From NCBI GenBank assembly GCA_037576195.1, contig CM075102.1:3596001-3660000 (forward strand): DNA of 64,000 nucleotides, written 5' to 3'. Below are positions 14,994 to 25,942 of the stretch, in pieces. Source of the stretch: Phytoseiulus persimilis (Eukaryota; Arthropoda; Arachnida; Mesostigmata; Phytoseiidae). Positions within the stretch are counted from its first letter, which is position 1; every line of letters starts with the position of its first letter. The notes beneath the pieces are model-generated. The model saw nothing but the letters and a program-made list of their open reading frames with translations, had not been told where the DNA came from and did not search any database. Position numbers and translations under genes: made by a program.

Positions 14994-15297
14994 CCGCTTT
15001 GCTGCAAAGAAGATCATTCACGGGCGGGTTCTTGTCGATGCTGCACGGGATATTGTTTCGTTTACGAATTCCGCGCGTTTAGAGGCTGATGCCTGAGTTG
15101 TTTCAAAATTCTCACGCGGCAGTTTCCACAAAGCTGGGTGGGAATGGAATCTCAACCGTTCTCCGATTGTGGGGGCGGAGAGAACGCGGTTCGGTCGGTG
15201 GGAGGGGAGTCAATCAGACCAATGAGTCAGGTGTTTCAAGGTTGTCAAGATATTGCAAGACATATCCTCGGAGATATGTTCGTATATTTCATGATCC

Positions 15298-17954
15298 TCA
15301 GTCCTGTATCTGGAGGTCTATCAGCGATGGGTCATAAGGTTGACCTTTGAATGGTGAATCATCTTTGTCCCATGCTTTCTTGAGTATCTCATCGTAAGCC
15401 TGCAACGGAAAAGAAACATAAACGCCATCGGAAACCAAGTCTCGAATGAGTGATGAATGGAAAAAAAAAAACACAACTAGGTCTCATCAGAATGATAGAA
15501 CGACACTGGAATCAGCAGATTTCCTCGGATCCCGTGATGGGGTCTCGAAAGGATTTGATGCAGAGACCCTCGCAGGGAGACATCACACGAGGCCCCTGAG
15601 TGTATTTATCTATGATATAGGCCGTGGTATGATCAAAGTTGATATCATCGAGATCCTTACAGTCGGAACTTGAAGCCTAAAGAAATCGATGTAATCGAGG
15701 TCCGGCCATCACAAAGGTCGCTCCGGTAGCTTGCTACTCTCGTCCCCATACCCACGGAATTCAGCTACGTATTCGTCAGAGGACATTTACGGATGTGTCG
15801 TGTAGCTTTCGTGGAGAAGAAAATCAGCCGGAGTGTCTCTCCGTTGCGAGCTAGCGAATCTCCTAATGCAGAATCGAGAATTGGCGTGACTTCCTCGGAT
15901 GGCGCTCTCAGAACCATGGGGTTCCCTGTTCCCAGAACTTCTCTCTCCATTTCTTTTCTCTCTTCGATGACCGAAATTTCGCGCCATGTTTCCGATCATC
16001 CTGAGCATGCTTGGACTTCCCAAAAATAGCTCAAGAAAAGCTACAACGCACGCACCTGTTTTTTCGGGTCAGGCCTACCGAGGGCGGAATTCATAGTTTC
16101 GTGCTGCATCTGCAAGATTTTCATTCTCGCCTCATCGTCTAGCTCATCGAACCGCTTCTCTATCTCCAACTCGCCCAGATTGATCTTTTCCTCGTTCTCC
16201 AACAGTCGATCCCACCATTTCTCGGTACTCTTTTCGAGAGCAATCTGAAGCGGAAACCCTTGAATGAATTAGCGTTCAGGCGATACGAACGAGAATCCGT
16301 AATTTTTGGACGCCTAAATCGCGAATGAGATTAGAACTCATGAATCCATCGACTGGTCGCTTAGGTCGCCGAAGATGAGATGGCCCAGAAATGTTCGACT
16401 GCCCCAGCAGTCCCAATGACGGAATCTCACGTGAATGTATTCGCCCGAAGCAACGGTCCAAACCAGCTCGGATTCCTTGATAGGATAGCTAAGCTTCCCT
16501 TCTAAGAGCGTCACCCTTGATCCGTTGAGGAGTGCAGTAGCTGGAATGAGCAATGAATTATGATGTGGATTTCGAGGAACGAATGTATCTGTGAATCATA
16601 TTCTGGAATGTCTTATGTCTGTCTTATTATCGGTGATTCTTTCGTCATCTGGGGAATCCAGGGCTCATTGCGCTCTGATTCGACAATTCTTCCCGAATAA
16701 GTATGTGAAATGGATCCCGATTCGACTCGCTTGATTCTGAATGGGATTTGCACACGAACACAAATCATCCACGAGAACTTCATCGAAACTGGAGAGAGGT
16801 GGGACAGATTCATTCCGTCAAAGCTCTGAGGAACCTCACGCGAACTGCGGCGAATCCCAAGGTTGGCCCTGAGAAGCGAACATAGATAGTTGGTAAAACT
16901 GGATCTCACCTTTCAGATTGCCAGCAGAATACTCCACTAGGAGCTTTTTGTGCTCCTTAGTGATGTGGACTTTGACGTCAACGTCATCTTGTGTCTGAGA
17001 CCAACAGTAGCCCTCACAATCCGCTCCGTTGTAGGCGTCGTTGCTGAAGAAGAAACAAGGAGATGGATGCAGCTTCTCGACGAAAATCGTTCCGTGAGCT
17101 TCAGCTTGCGCTGAATGCCCCTGATAGGATCGAGGGGGCCTTGCGATTCCTCAAATCGAGGTCCGCAAACTTCATACCTCTTTGATTTCGTCGACTGGCC
17201 TACGCCGGCTCCTTTCGGATTTTTCTTCTGACCGAATTCCGAGAAAGGTTTTGCATCTTCAGCAGATGATGTCCCCGGGACGTTTACGATGACTTCATCG
17301 CCTTTTCTCGTGATTGAAACTTCTTCTCCGTCCATGGAGTACACTTCCTCCTCGATCGCAACGTCCGGGGCGCCACTCGCATCACCACCAACATGCATAT
17401 CTGAGTTGAATTTCTGAGAAACTCCAGACGAGTCAGGCTTCCTCTCGGGCCAGATTTCGATGGACAATATCAATACTCAACATCGCGGAACATGTAAGCA
17501 ATCTTGAAACCTGCTTCTGACGAGCCTCACCTTTTCGTCTTCATCCCTAGCTATCTTGTTGTATTTGCAGAACGCATTGTAGGCCACTTTCGAAGCGTAA
17601 CCGTGCGGGTAACCTTCATGTATACCACGTTCTGGGTCCTGGATTCTGTAGAAATCGGTCCTGTAAAATATATCTATATGTTTGAGAGAAATCGCGATGA
17701 AAAGACTTGTGGTTCTGGACGCTTGCATTTTGTTTTCGGAGTAGCAATCGATTATCTTCCTGCTCTAGAATCGTCGGGTCTCAATTCAGCGTGCCCCCTA
17801 CTTCTAGCCAGGAGTCCACAGACGAAGATTCAGCCCGTCAACCTGGAACTTACCGCCGATGGAGGAAGCCGAACACTTTATCCAGGAAAATCTCCGCTCT
17901 CCCACATTCACTCAACACGTTCAGGAAATCTCCATCGAATTTCGTGTCGCCCAT
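15298..17954 (-). CDS. NUDCD3: NUDCD3-like NudC-domain co-chaperone, 7 exons
   Basis: NudC-family p23/CS-domain co-chaperone. In vertebrates NUDCD3 helps Hsp90 fold clients and stabilises dynein intermediate chains (family knowledge). Exons on the minus strand: 17954-17854, 17660-17531, about 17443-17178, 17043-16910, 16540-16431, 16244-16056 and 15399-15298. All have GT donors and AG acceptors, and the phases sum to 1032 nt (343 aa plus stop; human NUDCD3 is about 361). The N-terminal segment (residues 9-60, with FGFLHRRTDFYR) matches the NUDCD3 N-terminus. An acidic linker (78-165) follows. The CS domain (about 172-256) has YCWSQ, VDVKVHI, LLEGKLSYPI and ALEK, then the WW at 257-258. The tail KKAWDKDDSPFKGQPYDP is typical of NUDCD3. 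The start is the ATG at 17954. The acceptor of exon 3 (cccgag) is weak, so its edge is the least certain. The gene looks intact. Confidence 0.92.
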
Positions 17955-18523
17955 TGCGAGAAGTATTCACGACCGGTTCACATAAGCACGGAAAATTCTG
18001 TTCGACACGATTCTTTTTCAACACTCGAACAGCTAGAGATTGCCATTCGGAAAGATCCCACACAGGACTCACATCACCTGCGAGTGTCTGGTGCATGAGC
18101 GCGCCATTTCTTCTGCGCGAGAACCTCATGGACCCGCCGAATTCTCACGCCATAAGCGAACACCTCGCTTTCATGACCTGGTCAGCGGAATGATCACATC
18201 TCATGGAGAGTGAGAAAAGTTCAACATGCTTCCAAAGTCTTAGCACCATTAAACCAGAGTGACTTGAAGCTGTACAGGCGGTAGCTTGCCGCAGTAACCT
18301 CCATGCAGCCAGCGTTCATCTAACCGGCTTCACTCTCGGACCCGAAAACCTCTCACGATCTCATGCTGATGAAGTTGAATCTAACACTCGCATTCGGACT
18401 GGTCCAAGGTGGAGTTTGGCGGGAATGGGCTCTGGGCGGGACGGACTTTCTAGCAGGGGTTGTTCTTCAAGTGAACCGCGATGCTCTCATAATCTCCGAG
18501 TATCATGTACACTCCTCTCTTCG
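17955..18523. other. Upstream of NUDCD3-like gene; nothing recognised
   Basis: This would hold the promoter and 5' UTR of the minus-strand NUDCD3-like gene. I see no clear TATA box, repeat or second gene in it. Confidence 0.4.
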
Positions 18524-18862
18524 TAAAGGGTCTCGGCAGTTCTTCGGCACTTTTGGCCTTGGGTCAGGGATTCGAATGAGATATATTGTTGTGGATACCC
18601 CATCCCAAGAGAACACTTTCTGTCCAGTCGGCGGGCTCCTAGCTGCCTTGTTTTTTTTAATAGCATGAAACATCTTCTGGACCGATGAAAACCGAGCGAG
18701 ATTTGGAAACCTAAAATGCTCATATCTCCGTTATCTGAAGGAGTTCAGAGCTCATAAAGTGGGTTTTGGAAAGCTCGTGAATCCAGCTTTCCGATGCGTC
18801 CGTCAGAGTTTTTCCACGATCAATTTTAATACCTTCAAAATGACCATCTTCAAAGTGAATGT
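18524..18862 (+). repeat. Left inverted arm of foldback element
   Basis: Begins TAAAGG and ends CAAAGTGAATGT. It reads as the reverse complement of 19329-19660 with roughly seven substitutions. A short poly(T) tract lies near 18649-18656. Confidence 0.85.
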
Positions 18863-19089
18863 TTCTAACCCACTTCCTGGAGGTTGACCACTTTCTAGTT
18901 TGTGCCATATTATGCCCCCCTTCAGTGCGAGAACAATGCGATTGATAGATCAAAAAAATATTTGGGGGACCAAGGTGAAAAAACTGAAAAACTGTCGTTG
19001 GTCACCCTGAATTCATCGAGTTTCATGCTCCAGAATATTTGATGGTGGAAGGCCCCGAGCAAGGGAAAATCATATTCTGAGCCGTGGAA

Positions 19090-19328
19090 TACACGGAATC
19101 AGCCGCCCAGACACCCAAAAGTTTGGTCAGATCGATCCCGGAATTACCCGCCCAGACTCCCAAAGGTATGGTCAGATTGGCCCCGGAATCACCCCTCCAG
19201 CTTTCGAGAAGTATGGTCAGATCGGTCCCGGAATAACCCCTCCAGCTTTTAACAACTATGGTCAGATTGGCCCCGAAATCACCCCTCCAGACTTGGAAGA
19301 GTATGGTCAGATTGGTCCCGGAACCACC
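19090..19328 (+). repeat. About five diverged units of the 45-bp repeat
   Basis: Read on the plus strand, successive units give GQIDPGITRPDSQRY, GQIGPGITPPAFEKY, GQIGPGITPPAFNNY and GQIGPEITPPDLEEY. All are exactly 45 bp and in one frame. Many differences between units fall on third codon positions (ATT/ATC, GGC/GGT, TTC/TTT). The orientation is opposite to the large array at 36-54 kb. The units are more diverged from each other than those in the array, so this copy looks older. Confidence 0.85.
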
Positions 19329-19660
19329 ACATTCACTTTGAAGATGGTCATTTTGAAGGTATTAAAATTGATCGTGGAAAAACTCTGACGGACGCATCGG
19401 AAAGCTGGATTCACGAGCTTTCCAAAACCCACTCTATGAGCTCTGAACTCTTTCGGATAACGCAGATATGAGCATTTTAAGTTTCCAAATCTCGCTCGGT
19501 TTTCATCGGTCCAGAAGATGTTTCATGCTATTAAAAAAAAAACCAAGGCAGCTAGGAGCCCGCCGACAGGACAGAAAGTGTTCTCCTGGGATGGGGTATC
19601 CACAACAATATATCTCATTCGAATCCCTGACCCAAGGCCAAAAGTGCCGAGATCCTTTAT
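19329..19660 (-). repeat. Right inverted arm of foldback element
   Basis: Begins ACATTCACTTTGAAGATGG and ends GATCCTTTAT. It pairs with the left arm at 18524-18862 and contains an A-run near 19531-19540. Confidence 0.85.
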
Positions 19661-22600
19661 ATGAAATCACAGCAAATCGTGGCATTCATGGAGCGAGTGA
19701 ATAGGAGATGGACAGTTTCGAGACTCATGACGCGGAAGTTGGTTTCGGGGACGAGATGTTGTCCCTCACGGCCCCTAGGACAGGCTGGATATTTCGATCG
19801 TTGAGCGTCTCGTCGACGGGCTGGCGCGCTGCGCTTGAAATAGGTGGGATGTGGAATCCCGACTCGGCCCTCGAACGCTGAGCGCCAACCTCCTACTTCG
19901 TTGGTGTTTCGACCGATTCCCGCAAGGCTTGCATCGTTGGCGTTTCACCGCACTTCTAACATAAGCGCCGGACTCTGCTCTCGTCAGATTCATGCGGCTT
20001 CAACATGAACTTGATGAAGTTATTATCCGCACGAAGTCTGTGACCAGAAGCTCGACGAATGCGACTCGGGGGTCTAGCCACGAAAACGAGGTCGACAGCC
20101 GTGAACATGCTCACTTCCAGAGCAAAATCATGAACCCGAAAATTCTTTCCCAGGGTAATAGGGCCTGGCTGGATTTTTTGGGATAGGCTCACTCGCAAGA
20201 AGGAAATTGAAACAAGAGCACGAGTCTCTGGGAACACAGTTGAGAATCCACGAGCACCAGCTGCGGTTGAAGACCCTCCATGTGCTGAGCAAGCAATTCG
20301 AGAGCGGTCCGGTGTTGTCTCTGCATCTTTCTCCGCCAACAGGGAATACACGCCACAGAAAAGCAGAGTACACAACCGGGACTGCCCCGCCATTCGGCAA
20401 GTTCACATTGATGGGAGTTGTATGAAAATTTTTGTACACATTTCGAATGTTCAGTCCAGAAACCATCCATCGCTCTCCTCGAGGAGATTGAGGCTTGCGT
20501 CTGTCGCACATACAATTATTCTATTTGGGGCATTCCTTCCACTCATGCAAGAAGAATCGTTGCCCGTTCGTGATCACCTCGAATCGTGAAGGAGATTTTT
20601 ATATTTCCAGCTGTCGAAGACTTCGGAGGCAAGAGCACGGCCTCGCCTCCGTGATGATCAAATGTGAAAGGCGGCGAGCTTTGCATCCCATAACGGCACT
20701 CAATGATCATTGTAAACGGAATTAGGAGGAAACTAGTGCAACTGAGAGTCGGTAAGAAGTCAGAGTGTCGACAAACTGGAAACGTAGCTGCTGCTTAAAG
20801 TCACGTGGCTCACGTACCATCTCAGAACGAGGACCTTCACATCAAAGAGTTGGAAATCTTTTCACTCTGCCTGTCTGATTCCCATCAAATGTTGCGGAAT
20901 CCCGCCATTCCCGAATAGATTGCATACCTCGAACGGGTTTTGAATTAACTTAGTCGAGAGCTCGGAAGAGGGCATGAATTCTGGGTTTTCGGAAAGCTCC
21001 AAGAGCCAATTCTCCCTTTGACAAGCTCTCTCTGGAACTGAGACGGAAAGGAAACCTTGCGGTGTACAACGGACTCCATACGAACCTGACCGGAAAACAA
21101 TTCGACAATGCTAGAAGCCCGAGCAGTATCGGCCCCCCATCGCGGGGGCCGATACCATGGCCGAAATTCCTCGAGAGGGCTCCCTCCGATTGACCCGACT
21201 CAGGAATACTCGGACTCCTCCCGAGACACGGCTGATTTTTACCGTACCTAGCTGAAATTCGAACAGCGCGAAACGCTCTCACTGTAAGCTCGAACCTATC
21301 CTGGAGATGGTCTCGCCTCGGTTTGGCAATGGAAATTCGATGAATGCGAGATGGATTCACGGGGGCTCTGTGGAAATTTGAATCAGCTATCTGCTCTGCT
21401 GATGCTGAGATGCGTGCTCATAGAGAAAGGAACGGAATCGAGTATGCTACGAAATTACTCCGGGATGCTGTAACGACGGTTTGGGTCCGTGAAACCGGCT
21501 GAGCATCCGCTAGGCTGCGAAGAAGTGAGTCTCGGAACGGAACAAGGAAATATCCGTTACAATTCTTCCAGAGAGCTCTCGATGGGAAATGGAACTCGGC
21601 GCGGAATCCTGGATTGCGATGAGTCGGGTTGGTGAGCACAAAACCTATCAAGTGTGTTTTTTGATTACGCAGGGTGGCCTCGATGACGTGGAACGCGAAT
21701 TAGGAATGAACCTGTGCATGACCGGCGTTATTGAAGGAAGAAATAACAGCCTTCCACGGCTTTCGGTTCCTGCAAGGTGGATCACGGAGATCTGTTGTAC
21801 TGTGTTGTAGATGATAATCCGCGACTCAGGATATCGAATTGGTGATCTCAGGTTTGATATTCTACGGGATGTAGACAGAGTCTCGAAAACGTCAAACGGG
21901 ACGCGCTTCGTACGCCCCCAAGACATAGTGATCGACCGGGCCAGACGCTCTCGGAACAAAACTTCGAGAGCAAACGCTATTTCCGTATCTGATCATTATT
22001 TCATCAGACCCTATGTCGTGCGCGAACCGAGTTTTTCGCCGGCGCTCCCAGGGTGTGGATGCTCCTGGATCTTCGTTCTTGGTGTACGATTTTCCATGTG
22101 GTTTATCTCGAGCGCGTTTCGGAAGGGTTCAGAATTTCCTCAAGTATTTTAAGGAATACCCGCATCCAGCCAAAGCAAGTGAGCGATTCTAACCTTCATG
22201 TCTGAACTCTGAGTGATTTTACTTCAACGGTGGAAAGAGACTCATGACGTCGCTTGGCCATGTATGCCGCTTCCTTCGGACGTCAGATCGCCTCGGAGCT
22301 TCCGGCAAGCGATCAATTGAAAGTCCTCTAAAGCTCATCGCCACCATCGAAGCTTCCGGGGTCGACGCGAACCCGCAGGGAAGAGATCGGAGCCCTGATT
22401 CTCTCTGATTTAGCGACGTTTCGGTCCGAAAGCTGGCGGGGTCATACCGCGTATCCTGTCAATAACCTGTTCTCCCCGAGGAGCGTTCAAACCTGCTCAC
22501 AAGACTCGAGAATAGCTGTCTGGTAAAGATTCGGCTCTGCTCTTTGCGGGTCAATCGCAGTGGCGCCGTGGACAAATTCCTCTGGGGAGATCAAGGGTCT

Positions 22601-22960
22601 TCTCGTCATACCGAGGTTTTCTAATCGTGAGCTGACAAGTGCTCGCGGTTTTTCTGCTAGTCTATGAGGCTATCGATTCATCGGATTGTCGGAATTTTCG
22701 TTCAGGATCCGTGAGCCGGCGGTGGGTCTGGGCCAGATCCGGGATTTCGACTGCACGAGTATTCAATGAGCAGGCTCCTCCAAAGGCCCAGATTGAGGTC
22801 GGTTGAGGATCGGCTCCACCTGGATTAAGATCCACTCCTTTTCCCTGCCGAATGAACAGTCTGCGCCGGTGACATACGACGCGCGATGAAACGGACAACG
22901 GCTTTAATACCATACAGATACCTAAAATTCAACACAGGAAACCAATACGGTGTCACCGGA
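19661..22960. other. No gene recognised
   Basis: Several open frames of 60-145 codons overlap on both strands around 19956-20515 and 21418-22152, but none shows a family motif. A strong 12-bp-stem hairpin lies at 21126-21155. The right end carries the 3' side of the minus-strand kinase gene, with an ATTAAA variant on the minus strand at 22903-22908. Confidence 0.4.
21126..21155. repeat. Perfect 12-bp-stem hairpin
   Basis: GTATCGGCCCCC and its exact reverse complement GGGGGCCGATAC are separated by a 6-nt loop. The stem is GC-rich and would be very stable in RNA or single-stranded DNA. No gene around it explains it. Confidence 0.75.
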
Positions 22961-24007
22961 CTAGAAATCTGTGAACCATCCCTGATTTGGGACCGGCTCT
23001 GTGCTTCGAGGGATTTCAGTCAATGGACGAACAGTCTTTGGAGATATGTCAGGCGGAAGCATTAATCCCATCGGCAGCTTCTTGTGGAAAACTGCGAGGA
23101 AGTCGACGTCACTGAACCAAATATGGCGCTTGACATCCGCAGCGCCGTGCTCTCCCCCGCCGAGTTGGATATCTCGGTCTCTCTTGAGAAGCTTCGCCAG
23201 GAAATCCCTTCCCTCCTCGGTGAGGACAAACTTCGGAAAGTTCGGCTCGTGGTCGAAGATGTCGAAGTAGGTATCAACTGAGTCCTCAAGTCTCCTTAGT
23301 CGAGGCGGTCTCCCGAGGACGAGCGTGGTCAGCGTCCTGCCAACATCCCACCAATCCTGGCCGTAGTAGAAGGATATTTCCTCACTGACTTTCTTGACGA
23401 ATCCCAAATCGCACAGTTTCAGATATCCGTCCTCGAACAACAGAATATTCGCCAGTTTCAAATCGTTAAAGGCGTAGTGACAAGCGTGTAGGTACTCGAG
23501 TGCTAGGACGATTTGGGCTGCGAATGCTTTAATCAGATTTTCCGAAGCGAACCGTGTTATTGTCTCGAAGGCGCACTCGAGATCGCCGTAAACAGCGTGT
23601 TCCATGACCAGGTAGAGATTGTGAAAGTCCTGGAACGCATGAAATGTTTTCACTATAAACGGGGAGTCGACCGCATACTGAATTTTCTTCTCCAAGAGCC
23701 CATGCGATGCGGCGGTTTCTTCAGTGAACGAGATTTTCGGGAGCACTTTCAACGCGAAAATTGATCTTCTCCGATGTCGTACTTTGAACACTGATCCATT
23801 GAAGCCCTTGCCAAAGCGTCCGAGGATTTCGAAGTTAACGAGTTCCTCCTTAGGGCAATCGTTCGCCCTCATTTTCTTCTCAAGTCTGTCTGCAGCATTT
23901 TGAAGGTAAGATTCGTAATGGGCCTCTTCCATTGATGAGGTCGAGGTGGTGTTGTCTTTCGAGAATTGGTGAGCGACATCCTCCAGAAATCTTCTGATCA
24001 TTGCCAT
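22961..24007 (-). CDS. PKA-like AGC kinase with deleted activation loop (probable pseudokinase)
   Basis: Intronless, 348 aa, almost the length of the PKA catalytic subunit (about 351). The glycine-rich loop GKGFNGSV is at 66-73, the ATP-anchoring Lys is in FALK (K87), and the helix-C Glu is E106. The catalytic loop reads FNDLKLAN: the catalytic Asp (D182), K184 and N187 are kept, but the Arg of the usual Y/HRD is Asn. The metal-binding motif is DLG (200-202). From this Asp to the Asp of DWW there are 18 residues, against 36 in PKA, so the T-loop phosphosite, the P+1 loop and APE are absent. The protein ends in FTDF, matching the FxxF tail of PKA that docks on the N-lobe. The start is the ATG at 24007; the next ATG is two codons on. 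It probably derives from a retrocopy or lineage-specific duplicate of PKA-C. Regular activity is doubtful, while a scaffolding or inhibitory role is possible. The reading frame is intact, which argues against simple decay. Confidence 0.9.
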   Translation of the reverse strand: MAMIRRFLEDVAHQFSKDNTTSTSSMEEAHYESYLQNAADRLEKKMRANDCPKEELVNFEILGRFGKGFNGSVFKVRHRRRSIFALKVLPKISFTEETAASHGLLEKKIQYAVDSPFIVKTFHAFQDFHNLYLVMEHAVYGDLECAFETITRFASENLIKAFAAQIVLALEYLHACHYAFNDLKLANILLFEDGYLKLCDLGFVKKVSEEISFYYGQDWWDVGRTLTTLVLGRPPRLRRLEDSVDTYFDIFDHEPNFPKFVLTEEGRDFLAKLLKRDRDIQLGGGEHGAADVKRHIWFSDVDFLAVFHKKLPMGLMLPPDISPKTVRPLTEIPRSTEPVPNQGWFTDF

Positions 24008-25299
24008 CCTGTGCTGTCACCGAGACATCGTTGTCGTCAACAAACGGGAGGTCCAATCTTCAAGATGATCGCAGGAATTCTTGTTGCGACACTTCCGTCC
24101 AGCTACCGCTCAGCCTACTTTGAAGCTCCGGGCAAACTCCCTGCAGACCTCGGCCGTTCGAGAATCATTGAGCTGGAATCTTCCGATATTCCGATCTCTT
24201 TCTCATCATAATAACGTCACATCCGATCCTCGAACTGGAATTCAGAAGAGTTCTTAGTATCGTGTACGTCAATCCTTCGATTCCTCCCTGTCTCCTACCA
24301 CCTACGAATGAATGTCTTCCCCAGATATCCCAATACTCAAGAGCGACCTGGAATGAAGGATTAACTTGTTCGGTTTCCTGATTTGGGGCTCGATCGGAAA
24401 AATCGTCGCGATAGAATCAAACGACAGGAAGCATCTCGTGCGATTTCGATACAGAGCTGGCTGCGGTGCCGTTGGCTTCTGCGAGAGGCATCAATTAGCC
24501 TCATTCTTCGGAGAGCATTATCGAGTCTTGGGTATTGGCCGATACTCTGTCGAGACTGGACTATGAATACGATCACTCCGTTCCGCTGCCATATGGAATT
24601 GTGGTATAGATCACTGGCTGGATCCCCGACGACTCGGCATCTCGTTCTCGATGCGACTCTGGTTTGCATGCGTCTCTTGATTCTGATGCAAGAATCCACC
24701 CGCCTTGGAGTGGTTAGAGTGCCATTGGGATCCATCTCTGGCTCGAAGCGCAGTGCCCTGTGTCAAAAATCTCGATCGTGTGGAATTCCACCGTGCCCTG
24801 CGTCCATGCAGAGCTCATCTAGGACAGCTCAATCGATCTCACTCAGGGACGGGTGGTTCATGATGAGATCTATGATCAGCCTGAGCTGACCTCTCATGGT
24901 GTTCGTAACTCCTCAGTGGATCATCGCGGAGAAGTTTTTCCACTCCGTCTCGGCCACATCGACCCCAGAATCACGCCGCGGCGCGGAACGCAACATGAGT
25001 GTTCAACGACGCTCCGGGGAAGTTATCAAAAATAACCGGAGATCCAAATGAAGACCTGACTAAACAGACTCAGGACGAGAGTAGGTCACTCAGGAGCTCG
25101 CTCGCATAGCGGAGAAGCTCACTTACATAGGATCCTGGTGTAGTTTCGACAGCGAAGCTCAGGTCGGGTACAGCATTGACGAATCGGTCTCGGAAAACCA
25201 AAACAGCAACCACATACGGAGAACAGCGAGCACACCAAGCACGGTATACACCAACTCTGACAGCACACACAAATGTCACCACAAAATCTTCGAACCCAG
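24008..25299. other. No gene recognised
   Basis: This is the upstream flank of the kinase gene. A 168-codon open frame near 24383-24889 (plus) overlaps a 124-codon frame on the other strand. Neither has a family motif, and both look like chance frames. Confidence 0.4.
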
Positions 25300-25642
25300 A
25301 TGTCTAGGGTTTCAGGTGTCGCAGCAGATAAGCGGCAACGCAGTAACAAGAAAGCAACCAACCAACCACCCACCACGAAGAACACCCGGCAAAGCGAAGA
25401 AGCAGAACAATCAGCCGTTGAAACCAATGGAGGATAAAAAGACGATGGAACGGAACCCCCGGGAGCAGGTACAGAACATGAAGGAAGGACAACAAATATC
25501 GCCAGAGGAATCACGACGGAATGCAAAGAGGAAGGAGAACGAGTTCAACGCTCAGGAAAAGTATGCAACCGCAACGTCGCCATCGGAGTCTTAAAAGAAA
25601 GGCGGTGAGGCTCTGATACGTTTAGTCAGGCTGAGAGAGGAG

Positions 25643-25942
25643 TTGCTCGGAATGGCCACAAAAACCAACACGATCACCGAGGTCCAGACAAAGAAGCTTG
25701 CCAACATGATCTGCGACAAAGCGAGGGGAACATCCAAACGTGCAGAGCGGCAGCTTGCGAATTCCGAATATCTTCTGACATCGATACACCTAGGCAATAA
25801 CTTCTTGCTCGACGAGCTAACAGTAATGAAGAAGGCGATGGAACAGCTCGGAACAGAGAACCAAAGACTCACACATGGGCTCGGAAACAGCGACAACAGG
25901 CATAACACCTTGTTGTTACAGGCTTATATATCTACCTCTTGA
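25643..25942 (+). pseudogene. LINE ORF1 fragment
   Basis: 99 codons, strongly helical and charged (for example LANMICDKARGTSKRAERQL), resembling the N-terminal half of ORF1 of R1/jockey-type LINEs. ORF1 proteins bind the element RNA. Stops separate it from the upstream Lys/Gln-rich frame and from the knuckle-bearing part downstream. The family assignment rests on composition and order rather than a signature motif. Confidence 0.45.

Larger units (their letters stand above)
1..15297. other. No gene recognised
   Basis: I found no conserved domain or convincing exon chain here on either strand. Open frames are short (under 190 codons), rich in Arg and Ser, and mutually overlapping, as expected of GC-rich non-coding DNA. 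Small items seen are a (CCAT)-type run near 7049-7070, a very GC-rich patch near 8820-8860, a near-perfect palindrome at 13930-13963 and a short match to the 18.5-19.7 kb foldback arms near 14652-14683. The stretch could be intergenic, or introns and 5' sequence of genes outside the window. Small exons may have been missed. Confidence 0.5.
18524..19660. mobile_element. Foldback-type element with long inverted arms
   Basis: Two inverted arms (18524-18862 and 19329-19660) are about 98% identical apart from small indels. One indel is a duplication of about 12 bp near the outer end of the left arm, and another is a T-run length change. They flank a middle of about 465 bp. No transposase is present, so it is non-autonomous. 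The inner right part of the middle holds about five 45-bp units related to the large minisatellite at 36-54 kb. It could instead be two copies of one short element inserted head to head. I could not define a target duplication. Confidence 0.8.

Noticed and set aside
19956-20515. Overlapping open frames near 20.2 kb, one with a coiled-coil look
   Set aside because: Frames on both strands are similarly open, and the only splice pair that would link the plus-strand pieces leaves an intron of about 31 bp, too short to be credible.
24383-24889. 168-codon open frame on plus, overlapped by a 124-codon frame on minus
   Set aside because: Starts at a non-ATG codon, shows no domain, and the opposite strand is equally open. 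Probably chance in GC-rich DNA.
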